Source: Terriglobia bacterium (lineage in GTDB: Bacteria > Acidobacteriota > Terriglobia > UBA7540). From it: DNA of 11,572 nt. Shown here piece after piece: positions 5,258 through 11,572 of the stretch. The stretch's first letter is position 1; each line of letters opens with the position of its first letter. Location of the stretch: NCBI GenBank assembly GCA_030036915.1, contig JASHSC010000242.1:1-11572 (forward strand), written 5' to 3'. Below the pieces are notes generated by a model. That model made no database searches. It saw only the letters and a program-made list of their open reading frames with translations, and was not told where the DNA came from. The position numbers were made by a program, and so were the translations under genes.

Positions 5258-7522
5258 TCACGGGGCCAAGCGGAGACTGACATCCCAGGTTTGTTGATCC
5301 GCGGCAAAGTCGACGTGCTGGACCGCGCCTGACCACCCGTTCGCCTCATCGTGCGTATTGCCCGGAGCCGCAGGTAAATCCGCCTCATCGAGCGCCCGCC
5401 ACGCTACCGGGTGGTCAAAATCCATCACCAGATGTGAGCCTTTGCGTGCAAAGAACCACAATTGCGCCTGTTGATTATTTTCTTCGCGAACCACCACCCA
5501 GCCGTTTGTTCCAAGTTTGCCGGATGCGTGCGTGCCGGCAAAATTCAGAGAGAATGATTGGTCTTCATTCCAATTCATCCAGCTGTTGAAGACGAAGACC
5601 GATTTTCCCGCCTTGAATACAGCCGCCTTGCCGGGTTTGGGAGGCAGGCAGGACAATCTACTTGCAGAATTGTTGCCGGCGGGTGGAAGAAAAGGAATCC
5701 AGTAGCAGCTTCCCGACTCCGGAATCATTTCAAAGGGATAACCGTTGCCCAAAGTCCGGTCAAAGAGTTGCTTGATGGATGGGGTGTATTCGCTGCGAAA
5801 GACCAGGTCCGCGGAATCCACCGTGCGTTCATCAACTGTTGCCGCCTGCACCTCGCGCAAGGTGGGAATCACCGAGTCGTCCAACATTCGGAAGAACGGC
5901 CAGATGAGATTTACCAGGTCGGCGTGCGGTGGGTTTGGGTCCCAATAGTCGTTGGCGGGCTCAAAGGAATAAACCTGCGCGCCGCCCGAAGCTCCGAGAA
6001 GCGCCAGTTCCTGAAAGATGACGGGCGGAGCGTCGGTGCGCACGCCTTGTTTGTAGTCGAGCTGTTTTCCCAAGGTGGTGAATCCGGCTTCGGTCCAGTA
6101 GTAGCTCTCCGGCTGCGCGCCCCAGCCCGCCACGGTATGGCTGAGCCAGAGTCCCAGGAGCCCGGCGGGCGCAAGATAAGGAGCGTCGCCGCCATTCATC
6201 TTCCACAAGGGAAAAACGTAGCCGTAATGTTCCTTCATAAAATTCCGGAAATCCGAGTGGGCTTCCGCTTCCAGCCAGATGTTTCTCCCCCAATTGGCAT
6301 CGGCCCAGAAAACCGGCCGTCCCAGCTCTGAGCCCAAAGCCATCAGGCGCTCCAGGTAGCCGGCTACTTCGGGATTGTTGACGCCGCCCTGCACTTCCTG
6401 CTCGCAGATGTAAAACGCCTTGAGTGCAGAATATTCATGTGCCCATTTCTCGATCATCGCCAGGGGAACGCGGTCCCACCGCCCGGCGATGATGTTGTGC
6501 GGACCGTTCATTTGCAGCGCAATCGGTGCGCCCGCCGCCTGTGCGGCTGCCAGGATTTTGGCAATGTAGGGCCGTGCGCCGCCGGTGCGAAACAAAAAGC
6601 TGGAACGGAGATCCGCAGGGACCAGCGACCATGCGCCCTTCACGTCATCGTAGGGCAAGTTCAAAATAGTGACGGGCCGGCTCGTGCTGGGAACTATGTC
6701 CAATGGTTGCGCGGCTTCTTCCTTGCGGACTGTAAAGTGCTTCATCTCGGACCATGGTCCAAAGCTTCCCGCAAGATTCAGTGCCTGCACCCGCCAGGAG
6801 TATTTCCCCGGAGAAAGCCAGTCGCTGGGCCAATACCCCTGCGCGTCGCTCGAGAAATAGGCCGCGATGTGCACTTTTTGCGGTTCACCCCCTTCGCGCT
6901 GCCATTCCAAATCGTACCCCGCCACTTGGCCGGGCTGTGGGCACGACCACAGAAAATCTGCCGCCGCCGCGGTCACATCCTGCCCTTCAGCAGGAGAGAC
7001 AAGCTCGGGAGCTGAGAGCGAAACATTCTCGGCGGCTTGCAAGCGCAAGTCGCGGAGGTGCAGGTAGCCGGGATTATCGCCCGGAATGCCGATAACGATT
7101 CCAATTCGCCGATCGTGCTCCCAGGCTGTAGGGACGGGAAATGCAAACTCGCGTTCCTGGCTGCCGCGGTATAAGTCGACGCGCTCGCCGGTGCTGCGCT
7201 CAAACGCAAACGTCCATCCCGTCTCGGTTACGGCGCCGTGGTGAAGGCCACGAACTTCCATGGCCCCGCTTCCCGGCAAAGGGGCCCAGCACAGCGCAGC
7301 GCGCGGCGCGGGGTCAGGAAGGGACTTGACCTCGAGATCAAATTCGTTGCCGCTCGTTGTGAACTGAGCGCCCGCCGAGGCCTTCCACGTGCATTGAGAA
7401 AGATTGAAGACGGGATTTTGGGCATCGCCGGCATGAGCCATTGCGCGTGCGCCGGGAAGGGCCGCCAAAACCGCGAGAATTAGCAAATTTTTCAACGATT
7501 TCCACCAATAATACCCAGGCAT
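5258..7522 (-). CDS. Secreted GH98-like glycoside hydrolase with FN3-like domain
   Basis: This gene encodes 754 residues from ATG 7522. A signal peptide (LLILAVLAALPGARAMA, about 13-29) sends it out of the cytoplasm. Residues about 35-165 look like an all-beta domain. Residues about 170-265 resemble fibronectin type III (APELVSP, YDLEWQ, GKYSWRVQAL, GPWSEMKHFTV). Residues about 280-560 look like the catalytic barrel of GH98, a family of endo-acting hydrolases known from blood-group-glycan and xylan enzymes. Support comes from FYICEQ with Glu374, LGLWLSHTVAGWGAQPESYYW with Glu472, and GAQVYSFEP with Glu521. A beta-rich C-terminal domain follows (about 565-754). The family call is from motif memory and moderate. 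Without a clear Shine-Dalgarno at 7522, the TTG at 7495 (preceded by GGTGGA) is an alternative start giving a shorter signal peptide. The stop is 6 bases from the convergent FG-GAP gene. Confidence 0.65.
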   Translation of the reverse strand: MPGYYWWKSLKNLLILAVLAALPGARAMAHAGDAQNPVFNLSQCTWKASAGAQFTTSGNEFDLEVKSLPDPAPRAALCWAPLPGSGAMEVRGLHHGAVTETGWTFAFERSTGERVDLYRGSQEREFAFPVPTAWEHDRRIGIVIGIPGDNPGYLHLRDLRLQAAENVSLSAPELVSPAEGQDVTAAAADFLWSCPQPGQVAGYDLEWQREGGEPQKVHIAAYFSSDAQGYWPSDWLSPGKYSWRVQALNLAGSFGPWSEMKHFTVRKEEAAQPLDIVPSTSRPVTILNLPYDDVKGAWSLVPADLRSSFLFRTGGARPYIAKILAAAQAAGAPIALQMNGPHNIIAGRWDRVPLAMIEKWAHEYSALKAFYICEQEVQGGVNNPEVAGYLERLMALGSELGRPVFWADANWGRNIWLEAEAHSDFRNFMKEHYGYVFPLWKMNGGDAPYLAPAGLLGLWLSHTVAGWGAQPESYYWTEAGFTTLGKQLDYKQGVRTDAPPVIFQELALLGASGGAQVYSFEPANDYWDPNPPHADLVNLIWPFFRMLDDSVIPTLREVQAATVDERTVDSADLVFRSEYTPSIKQLFDRTLGNGYPFEMIPESGSCYWIPFLPPAGNNSASRLSCLPPKPGKAAVFKAGKSVFVFNSWMNWNEDQSFSLNFAGTHASGKLGTNGWVVVREENNQQAQLWFFARKGSHLVMDFDHPVAWRALDEADLPAAPGNTHDEANGWSGAVQHVDFAADQQTWDVSLRLAP

Positions 7523-7536
7523 TGAACATCGACTTA

Positions 7537-7545
7537 ATTCTATCA
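7537..7545 (-). promoter_or_regulatory. Extended -10 candidate for the GH98-like gene
   Basis: Read on the minus strand, this is TGATAGAAT, matching the extended -10 pattern TGnTAnnnT with TAGAAT as the -10 box. No good -35 box lies 16-18 bases upstream, which extended -10 promoters can tolerate. Transcription would begin near 7530. That gives a leader of about 8 bases to ATG 7522, or about 35 bases to the TTG at 7495, which has a GGTGGA in front. The match is by eye. Confidence 0.4.
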
Positions 7546-7633
7546 CGCGGCCAATTGTGCGTGACGGAAGGCCATAACCGGAGCTGCAGGCAGAGACTTC
7601 CGGAACCCGCCGGGTGCAATTCCAGGCGGGCGT

Positions 7634-7642
7634 TGATAAAAT
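7634..7642 (+). promoter_or_regulatory. Extended -10 candidate for the 242-residue unknown gene
   Basis: TGATAAAAT matches the extended -10 pattern, with TAAAAT as the -10 box. The hexamer 17 bases upstream (GTGCAA, 7614-7619) is a poor -35. Transcription would begin near 7649, about 17 bases before ATG 7666, so the gene may have a very short leader. No Shine-Dalgarno is seen there. Confidence 0.35.
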
Positions 7643-7665
7643 TGCCGCGCCTAAGCCGCGCAGCG

Positions 7666-8394
7666 ATGCTGCTTGGGAGGTCAACCTTCTTGCTCTCCTT
7701 GCCTACATCAGCAATCGGCTTCCGGCCGGAATTCCTGGATTTCCGCCGTGGCATTCGCGTGGGAAATCTGGAAGAGAGTGAGCGCATCACGCGCATCCTG
7801 AAGCTGGGGCTGGAAGCACGCTACGGCCAGGGCTTCGTGACGGAGCGCTGGGGGCGCGGTGTATTCTGGCATTGGATCGCCTTTCTTCCGCGCGCCAATC
7901 GCGAGGCCAAGCCACTTTCTTCCCACGTCAGCTTCGGCTGCTCCAAGTTTTTCATTTCCGTCGATACCGAGGACAAGATCTTTCAGTGCGGTTTGCAGGT
8001 TGAGCGCGGATACGTGAAGGCTCCGCGCGCGTTCCGCTCGTGCAAGCTACGCACAGATTGGGATTGGCACAGGCTGATGAAAGGTCTACGGACGGGCAGC
8101 GCGATCGAGCGCGAACTGCGCCGGTTAATTGTGCGTGAAGGATTCAGTCTTTACGCGGGGAGTTGGGAAACGGAGAATGCACAGTTTTCCAGGAAAAACT
8201 TTCCCGGAGTTGCGCGAGTGCGACGCCTGCTGGCCGCCGCGCCCAAGAATCACTGGGCGGGATTTCAGCTCTATTTCCCGATGACTGAAGAAGAAGTTCG
8301 CGGTTCGACGGGCGTTGACCTTGTGGAGTCCATGCTCGCCGTATTCCATGAGGTCACGCCACTTATGAACCTGACGATGCAAATCAAAATCTAG
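7666..8394 (+). CDS. Conserved-looking hypothetical protein, possibly a distant DUF2461 relative
   Basis: This gene encodes 242 residues from ATG 7666. The frame is open farther upstream, to about 7441, but that part overlaps the divergent gene and has no protein-like character. An in-frame TTG at 7633 is another option. I do not recognise the protein with certainty. It has no signal peptide or membrane helix, so it is probably cytoplasmic. It begins with GFRPEFLDFRRGIRVGNLEE (18-37) and has a Trp/His-rich patch, ERWGRGVFWHWIAFLP. It also has a well-ordered core (SFGCSKFFISVDTEDKIFQ, then GLQVERGYV), and ends in a region with FHEVTPLMNLTM. The opening phrase, the central beta-rich core and the closing Pro-Leu segment faintly recall DUF2461 proteins, but key phrases of that family are missing. 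It is divergent from the GH98-like gene, and no functional link can be seen. The TAG at 8392-8394 begins the downstream inverted-repeat zone. Confidence 0.7.
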   Translation: MLLGRSTFLLSLPTSAIGFRPEFLDFRRGIRVGNLEESERITRILKLGLEARYGQGFVTERWGRGVFWHWIAFLPRANREAKPLSSHVSFGCSKFFISVDTEDKIFQCGLQVERGYVKAPRAFRSCKLRTDWDWHRLMKGLRTGSAIERELRRLIVREGFSLYAGSWETENAQFSRKNFPGVARVRRLLAAAPKNHWAGFQLYFPMTEEEVRGSTGVDLVESMLAVFHEVTPLMNLTMQIKI

Positions 8395-8395
8395 A

Positions 8396-8475
8396 AGGAT
8401 GAAGGGCGAAGGATGAACAGGAATTCGAGTTAACTACATAGATGAAATCGACCCACGTCCTTCACACTTCATCCT
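8396..8475. repeat. 18-bp imperfect inverted repeat built on AGGATGAA
   Basis: The left arm, 8396-8413 (aggatgaagggcgaagga), and the right arm, 8458-8475 (tccttcacacttcatcct), are reverse complements at 16 of 18 positions, around a 44-base loop. Inside the left part, GAAGGATGAA occurs twice in the same direction (8394-8403 and 8408-8417). The element fills most of the gap between the 242-residue gene and the convergent terminator zone. It could fold as a long stem in RNA from either strand, or be a copy of a dispersed intergenic repeat. No T-tract directly follows on the plus strand. Confidence 0.55.
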
Positions 8476-8481
8476 AAGATC

Positions 8482-8538
8482 AAAAAAAGGGCCGCAATGG
8501 GAATGATCCATGCTCAGGTGACCAGCAGGGGACGGCCC
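8482..8538 (-). terminator. Candidate intrinsic terminator of the DUF5818-type gene
   Basis: Read on the minus strand, GGGCCG (8538 to 8533) pairs with CGGCCC (8494 to 8489), directly followed by seven Ts (8488 to 8482). The 38-base loop can hold an inner ATGG/CCAT stem (8497-8500 with 8508-8511). The element starts 15 bases after the stop of the small exported-protein gene. The long loop makes it less than ideal, but stem plus T-run in the right place is good evidence. Confidence 0.5.
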
Positions 8539-8553
8539 GATTCGACCAATGAA

Positions 8554-8883
8554 TTACGCGGCCACAATATCGGTGACGTGAATCGTGCTTGTGGAGGCGT
8601 CCAAAACGCCTGTCACCTTCACAGCCTTGCCCTCAAATTGTTTGGCCTTCTCCTGATCATCCAGAAAAAAACCTCTGCCATGATCCTTATCGGTCAGCAA
8701 TGCAAACTGTCCGCTGCTGGTTTTGACGATTTCTCCGACGAAGGTACCACTCTTCTGCTGGGTTTGTGCCTGTTGCTGGCTGGGGGCTTGGTTCTGAGAT
8801 TGCGCCCACATGGGGGTGACTACACTTATCCCCACGGCGAGGGCCAGTGCCCAGAGCGCCGGTCCAATGAATTTTTGCTTCAT
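8554..8883 (-). CDS. Small exported DUF5818-type protein
   Basis: This gene encodes 109 residues. The start at 8883 is fixed by AGGAGGT six bases upstream and by the signal peptide that follows: basic MKQK, hydrophobic PALWALALAVGISVV, and a likely cleavage after MWAQ or nearby (about 25-28). A Gln-rich linker (29-43) leads into a compact domain of about 60 residues (GTFVGEIVKTSSGQFALL, GFFLDDQEKAKQFEGKAV, VTGVLDASTSTIHV). The pattern (Gly-x-Ile near the start, Leu-Asp-Asp in the middle, Gly-x-x-Val-Lys-Val-Thr-Gly-x-Leu-Asp, then Ile-His-Val) is what I know from DUF5818, a small OB-fold-like domain common in Acidobacteriota. Its function is unknown. The frame is open upstream to 9141, but that extension lacks a ribosome site and a sensible protein character. 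A likely terminator follows at 8482-8538. Confidence 0.85.
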   Translation of the reverse strand: MKQKFIGPALWALALAVGISVVTPMWAQSQNQAPSQQQAQTQQKSGTFVGEIVKTSSGQFALLTDKDHGRGFFLDDQEKAKQFEGKAVKVTGVLDASTSTIHVTDIVAA

Positions 8884-8888
8884 GGAAC

Positions 8889-8895
8889 ACCTCCT
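8889..8895 (-). promoter_or_regulatory. Shine-Dalgarno AGGAGGT deciding the start at 8883
   Basis: The plus-strand ACCTCCT reads AGGAGGT on the minus strand, five to six bases before ATG 8883. It is close to the perfect anti-16S complement, and settles the start of an otherwise much longer open frame. Confidence 0.85.
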
Positions 8896-9147
8896 GGGTG
8901 TTTGGTTTGGCATGCTGGTGGAAGTAAGCAAGGCCGCACCCAAAGGCCAGCCGGCATTTCCATGTTGATTACGCAGGGCTTGCGGCACTAATCGTCGGTC
9001 ACAGCGCGTAAAACTTCCCGCAGTGAATGAAGATTTTTCGTGCCTTTCGAAGGTAGGCTTACGCGGGTGGCCTTGTCCGAATGAACTGTGAATATCTTTG
9101 CGCGGAGGGCGCGCCGTTACTCTGCACTTTACCTTGACCACTCAGAT

Positions 9148-10278
9148 TCAAACTTTGAATTCGCGTAAATCGATTTTCTTGCGGTCCCAGATGCCCAGGC
9201 CCAGCGCTCCGGCGATTTCCACGTGCTCGGGCTGGCGGTGGACGAAGGTGCTGATTTTGTCCGGCTGCGATTCCACCAGAATCTTCATTCCCATCGCCTG
9301 GCGCTTGGCGTCAATCACTTCCCACCCGATGTGGTCCGTAGCCACAGGGTCGGTGGAAAAGTACATGGTGTTGTGTTCCCACACGAATTCCGGCCGCGCG
9401 CCCGGACCGCCGTTGTAAAGGCCTTTCACGCCGTCCAGAATGTTCAGCACCACTTTACTGCGGATAATCGGAATCGACACGGCCGTGGGGATGAACTCGT
9501 TGCAGACATTCAGGCTGGCGCTTGAGTGGCTGCGGTTGACGTTGTTCACCAGGCCGTGGGAGAGATTTTTCAGGCAAAGGGTCACGCCTGCCGATTGGTG
9601 ATCCTTCAGCACGGGAAGATTGATGAGCTTGTTCACCTGTTTGGTGATGAACAGCGCCGCGTAGGAGCGCCGCGCCGCGGGGTCATCCAGGCTGTAGCCC
9701 GGCAGCGTCAACGCCATCTCCATGTAGTGGTCGGGGTCGTAGCCCGAGATGTTCTGCTGCACGTTGTCCACGTCCTCCGCAGCCCAGGAATTACGAACGC
9801 CCTCGGGAAGCCACTTATCAAATCCGCCGCTGTAAAATTGCTTGCGATATCGGTCGTAGGCCACAATGTCCTGGCGCTTCACTCCCGCCGCCTCGAGACC
9901 CGCCACGATTTCGTGCAGCACGGTGGCGTCGGAAATCACCAGAGGCTGGCCCACCGGGTTCACCTTGATGCCCACCACGTCACCGGGCTCGAAGAATTGC
10001 CGCCAGGCGTCCGCCCAGCCGTCCGCGCCGGTCAGTTCCATCATGCCGCGCCGCATCATCTTCTGGACCTGTTCAGCCTGATACTTGCCGGAGGCCAGAA
10101 CGGACGGATTTTCGACTGATACCACGCGCCCGGGGTAAAGTCCCGGCATGCCGAGTTTGGCCGGATCGGCCTTCGAATCCGTGCGCGCGGCCCAGGCCAG
10201 TCCGCCGGATTCGGTCACAAGCCCTGCCGCAACACCTTTGCTGATGGCTTTCAAACACCCGCGACGTGTCAGACTCAT
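9148..10278 (-). CDS. Tat-exported DUF362 domain protein
   Basis: This gene encodes 376 residues. The N-terminus, TRRGCLK (4-10), is a twin-arginine motif, followed by a weakly hydrophobic stretch and AWAARTDS, giving likely cleavage around residue 30. The body matches the DUF362 family: GDVVGIKVN (99-107), then the signature LINLPVLKDH (218-227) with GVTLCLKNLSHGLVNN (231-246), and LNILDGVKGLYNGGPG (278-293). DUF362 proteins have no firmly assigned reaction; some carry ferredoxin domains. This one has only three cysteines (8, 235 and 259) and no ferredoxin motif. The start at 10278 is confirmed by AGGAGGT four bases upstream. The gene lies 264 bases upstream of the small DUF5818-type gene on the same strand, so joint transcription is possible but not shown. 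It is divergent from the secreted protein starting at 10464. Confidence 0.88.
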   Translation of the reverse strand: MSLTRRGCLKAISKGVAAGLVTESGGLAWAARTDSKADPAKLGMPGLYPGRVVSVENPSVLASGKYQAEQVQKMMRRGMMELTGADGWADAWRQFFEPGDVVGIKVNPVGQPLVISDATVLHEIVAGLEAAGVKRQDIVAYDRYRKQFYSGGFDKWLPEGVRNSWAAEDVDNVQQNISGYDPDHYMEMALTLPGYSLDDPAARRSYAALFITKQVNKLINLPVLKDHQSAGVTLCLKNLSHGLVNNVNRSHSSASLNVCNEFIPTAVSIPIIRSKVVLNILDGVKGLYNGGPGARPEFVWEHNTMYFSTDPVATDHIGWEVIDAKRQAMGMKILVESQPDKISTFVHRQPEHVEIAGALGLGIWDRKKIDLREFKV

Positions 10279-10282
10279 GGTT

Positions 10283-10289
10283 ACCTCCT
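10283..10289 (-). promoter_or_regulatory. Shine-Dalgarno AGGAGGT for the DUF362 gene
   Basis: The plus-strand ACCTCCT reads AGGAGGT on the minus strand, four bases before ATG 10278. It is the same strong site as in front of the small gene at 8883, which points to high translation rates for both. Confidence 0.8.
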
Positions 10290-10302
10290 GCGCTTTGGCC
10301 TA

Positions 10303-10308
10303 TTTATA
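10303..10308 (-). promoter_or_regulatory. Possible -10 box TATAAA for the DUF362 gene
   Basis: On the minus strand TATAAA lies 24 bases before ATG 10278, which would give a leader of about 18 bases that still includes the Shine-Dalgarno site. No convincing -35 box is present upstream. In this GC-rich sequence an A/T-rich hexamer here is suggestive only. Confidence 0.3.
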
Positions 10309-10386
10309 ACCCAAATCCTGAGCGAAAGGGAAAAAATGTCGGGCCATGAATTTAGAGAGGGAAAAAACACTGCTATGGACTGGGTG

Positions 10387-10392
10387 TATACT
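10387..10392 (+). promoter_or_regulatory. Possible -10 box TATACT for the secreted protein at 10464
   Basis: TATACT differs from TATAAT at one base and lies 71 bases before ATG 10464. No recognisable -35 box lies 16-18 bases upstream; that stretch is A-rich. Weak evidence. Confidence 0.22.
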
Positions 10393-10463
10393 CTCCCGCG
10401 CCGTGCACTTTGGCATGGCTGTCCAGTCACGGGCGCGCTGCCTGACGGACGTTTACGGCTAGC

Positions 10464-11572
10464 ATGAAAATTACCCCAATCATCGGCGCTCTCATGCTCT
10501 GCCTTGTGGGAGTTCAAGCTCAGCGACCCGCGGGTTCTCCCGGGCCTCGCCCATTGAGCCCTGGGATCATCGGTGCGCGCGGGGAGACAGCTTCTTATCG
10601 CCTCAAGGAGGGCACAGCGGCGGGCTCAAATGTTGCAGTCTTCACTATGGCCTTGGGGGAAATTGAAGAATCAGCACGGAGCGACTGCCAGTGGATTTCG
10701 CTGAGCGCCACGAAGGCGAATGGGGAGCAATTCCGATTTTTTCTGCTGAGCGCCGGCTATCCGCCTCTTACGTTGAGGGCCGCGCGGGCTTCAACATCAC
10801 GATACATTTTCCAGGAAGGGTCGACTCCGGCGCGGGAATATCGCAACGCACTCACGGGCCAGGCGGAGCTTCCCGCTATGGGCGGGTGGGAATTCCTTTT
10901 TCCGCGATCTACGCGCGAGCCATCAGCCGCCGGGCCATTCCCGGATGAGGTGCGCTACCTCGGCCTGGTTTACACGCGCCAATCGCTCGGCCAAGGCGCG
11001 ACCGCCTCCCCTCCCGACGCCAAATTGGTTCTGCTCCGCCCTGACGTTCTGATCGGGCAGGAGAGTAATCTCCGTCAAAAGGACGAAACGCGCCGCTACG
11101 ACGGCTCCGACTACGAATACGTGAAGCTGACGCAGGATGATTACCGTGAGATGGCGAAGGCGGGAATCAACTGTGTGCAAGTGGATACTGAACAGGCGCC
11201 GTGGGCGGATGACCTGGGCCTTTACTACTGGGGCGGCGGCAAGGTGCTGAAATTTCCCGAATCCCTCTATCGCAGCCAGTATCTTGGCCCGACGCTCTTT
11301 CTGGACGAACCCGCAGTCGGCACGCGCGATTATGTCCTGCGCCCGCGGCTTCAAAAGGACGCTGCGTTTCGCCGCAGCATCAATCCGCAAGCGGCGTTCG
11401 AGGCTTTTCGCGCTCACTATGCTGGAGCCCTGAAGGGTGCGCCCTTCGAGCTGATGCGCGAGTTCGCTGCGCGGCCGGACGTGAAGCTTGGCGACATGCA
11501 TTTCGCGCAGGAAAATCTGTTCTCGTGGGAAACCATGGTGGCCACTGCGGATTATGAATTGTCGCAAGACCC
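10464..11572 (+). CDS. Secreted protein, possible TIM-barrel hydrolase type, C-terminus outside window
   Basis: The frame is open from ATG 10464 to the right edge: 369 full codons with no stop. A short signal peptide is clear (MKITPIIGALMLCLVGVQAQ, with likely cleavage after AQ at 19-20), so the product is exported. Residues about 35-170 look like a beta-rich N-terminal domain. From about 212 the text changes to a barrel-like pattern: YEYVKLTQDDYREMAKAGIN (218-237), then CVQVDTEQAPWADDLGLYYW (237-256), and YLGPTLFLDEPAVGTRDY (273-290). Phrases such as 'the actor ... is a strand-helix unit followed by GIN', and 'FLDEPA' at the end of a strand, are common in glycoside-hydrolase-like barrels with a catalytic carboxylate, here perhaps Asp281 or Glu282. 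I do not recognise the family. The Shine-Dalgarno site is weak. Its divergent neighbour is the DUF362 gene. Confidence 0.72.
   Translation, partial: MKITPIIGALMLCLVGVQAQRPAGSPGPRPLSPGIIGARGETASYRLKEGTAAGSNVAVFTMALGEIEESARSDCQWISLSATKANGEQFRFFLLSAGYPPLTLRAARASTSRYIFQEGSTPAREYRNALTGQAELPAMGGWEFLFPRSTREPSAAGPFPDEVRYLGLVYTRQSLGQGATASPPDAKLVLLRPDVLIGQESNLRQKDETRRYDGSDYEYVKLTQDDYREMAKAGINCVQVDTEQAPWADDLGLYYWGGGKVLKFPESLYRSQYLGPTLFLDEPAVGTRDYVLRPRLQKDAAFRRSINPQAAFEAFRAHYAGALKGAPFELMREFAARPDVKLGDMHFAQENLFSWETMVATADYELSQD

Noticed and set aside
5558..6331. 257-codon plus-strand frame opposite the GH98-like gene
   Set aside because: No coherent domain or ribosome site; the minus-strand protein is continuous with recognisable domains.
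7523..7684. N-terminal extension of the GH98-like gene up to 7684
   Set aside because: It would place 54 residues without signal character before a clear signal peptide and would overrun the divergent start region.
9108..9115. GGCGCGCC palindrome between the DUF5818-type and DUF362 genes
   Set aside because: A single short GC palindrome is expected by chance in such sequence; no larger structure or T-run accompanies it.
8884..9141. Upstream extension of the small DUF5818-type gene to 9141
   Set aside because: AGGAGGT and a signal peptide mark 8883. The extension reads as Arg/Pro-rich non-protein sequence.
9526..10119. 197-codon plus-strand frame rich in His and Val opposite DUF362
   Set aside because: Antisense composition; the DUF362 frame has a Tat signal, signature motifs and a strong ribosome site.
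10923..11567. 214-codon minus-strand frame at the right edge
   Set aside because: The plus strand has a longer frame from 10464 with a signal peptide and protein-like sequence throughout. The minus frame is Arg/Val/Leu-rich without motifs.

Overview
The window looks like a chromosomal segment of a GC-rich, Gram-negative soil-type bacterium, most likely an Acidobacteriota member. The taxonomic call rests on gene content: a small exported protein of the DUF5818 type, a CRTAC1-like FG-GAP/UnbV protein with a twin-arginine signal, a Tat-exported DUF362 protein, and a CzcA/CusA pump followed by a NodT-type outer-membrane lipoprotein. This is inference from family distribution as I remember it, not from a marker gene. 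I see no RNA gene, transposase, integrase, CRISPR array or phage gene, and no stretch over 300 bases without a gene.

Region 1 (1-2675, + strand) is an efflux operon cut by the left edge. It holds the C-terminal 190 residues of a CzcA/CusA-type RND inner-membrane pump, a 4-base ATGA overlap into a 201-residue exported protein of unknown function, and 15 bases later a NodT-type outer-membrane efflux lipoprotein. The pump and the outer-membrane channel would form two parts of a tripartite export machine. A periplasmic adaptor is expected upstream, outside the window.

Region 2 (2676-5251, + strand) has a KDPG-aldolase-family enzyme with changed active-site residues, a palindromic intergenic element, and a Tat-exported, seven-repeat calcium-binding beta-propeller-like protein. 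That gene ends 6 bases from the end of a convergent gene.

Region 3 (5258-8394) is a divergent pair. On the minus strand is a large secreted protein with an FN3-like domain and a GH98-like catalytic region. On the plus strand is a 242-residue protein I do not recognise. The 143 bases between them carry two opposed extended -10 candidates.

Region 4 (8395-10463) starts with an imperfect inverted repeat built on AGGATGAA and a T-tract terminator candidate. Two minus-strand genes with excellent Shine-Dalgarno sites follow: the small DUF5818-type protein and the DUF362 protein. The 264 bases between these two show no gene or clear promoter to me.

Region 5 (10464-11572) is the first 369 codons of a further secreted protein. 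It may belong to a TIM-barrel hydrolase type, and it runs off the right edge.

Overall the window is dominated by envelope and export functions: efflux, exported repeat proteins and secreted hydrolase-like proteins. I did not find a convincing new multi-gene system. The best leads are the small protein inside the efflux operon, the GH98-like enzyme, the diverged aldolase and the unrecognised 242-residue protein.
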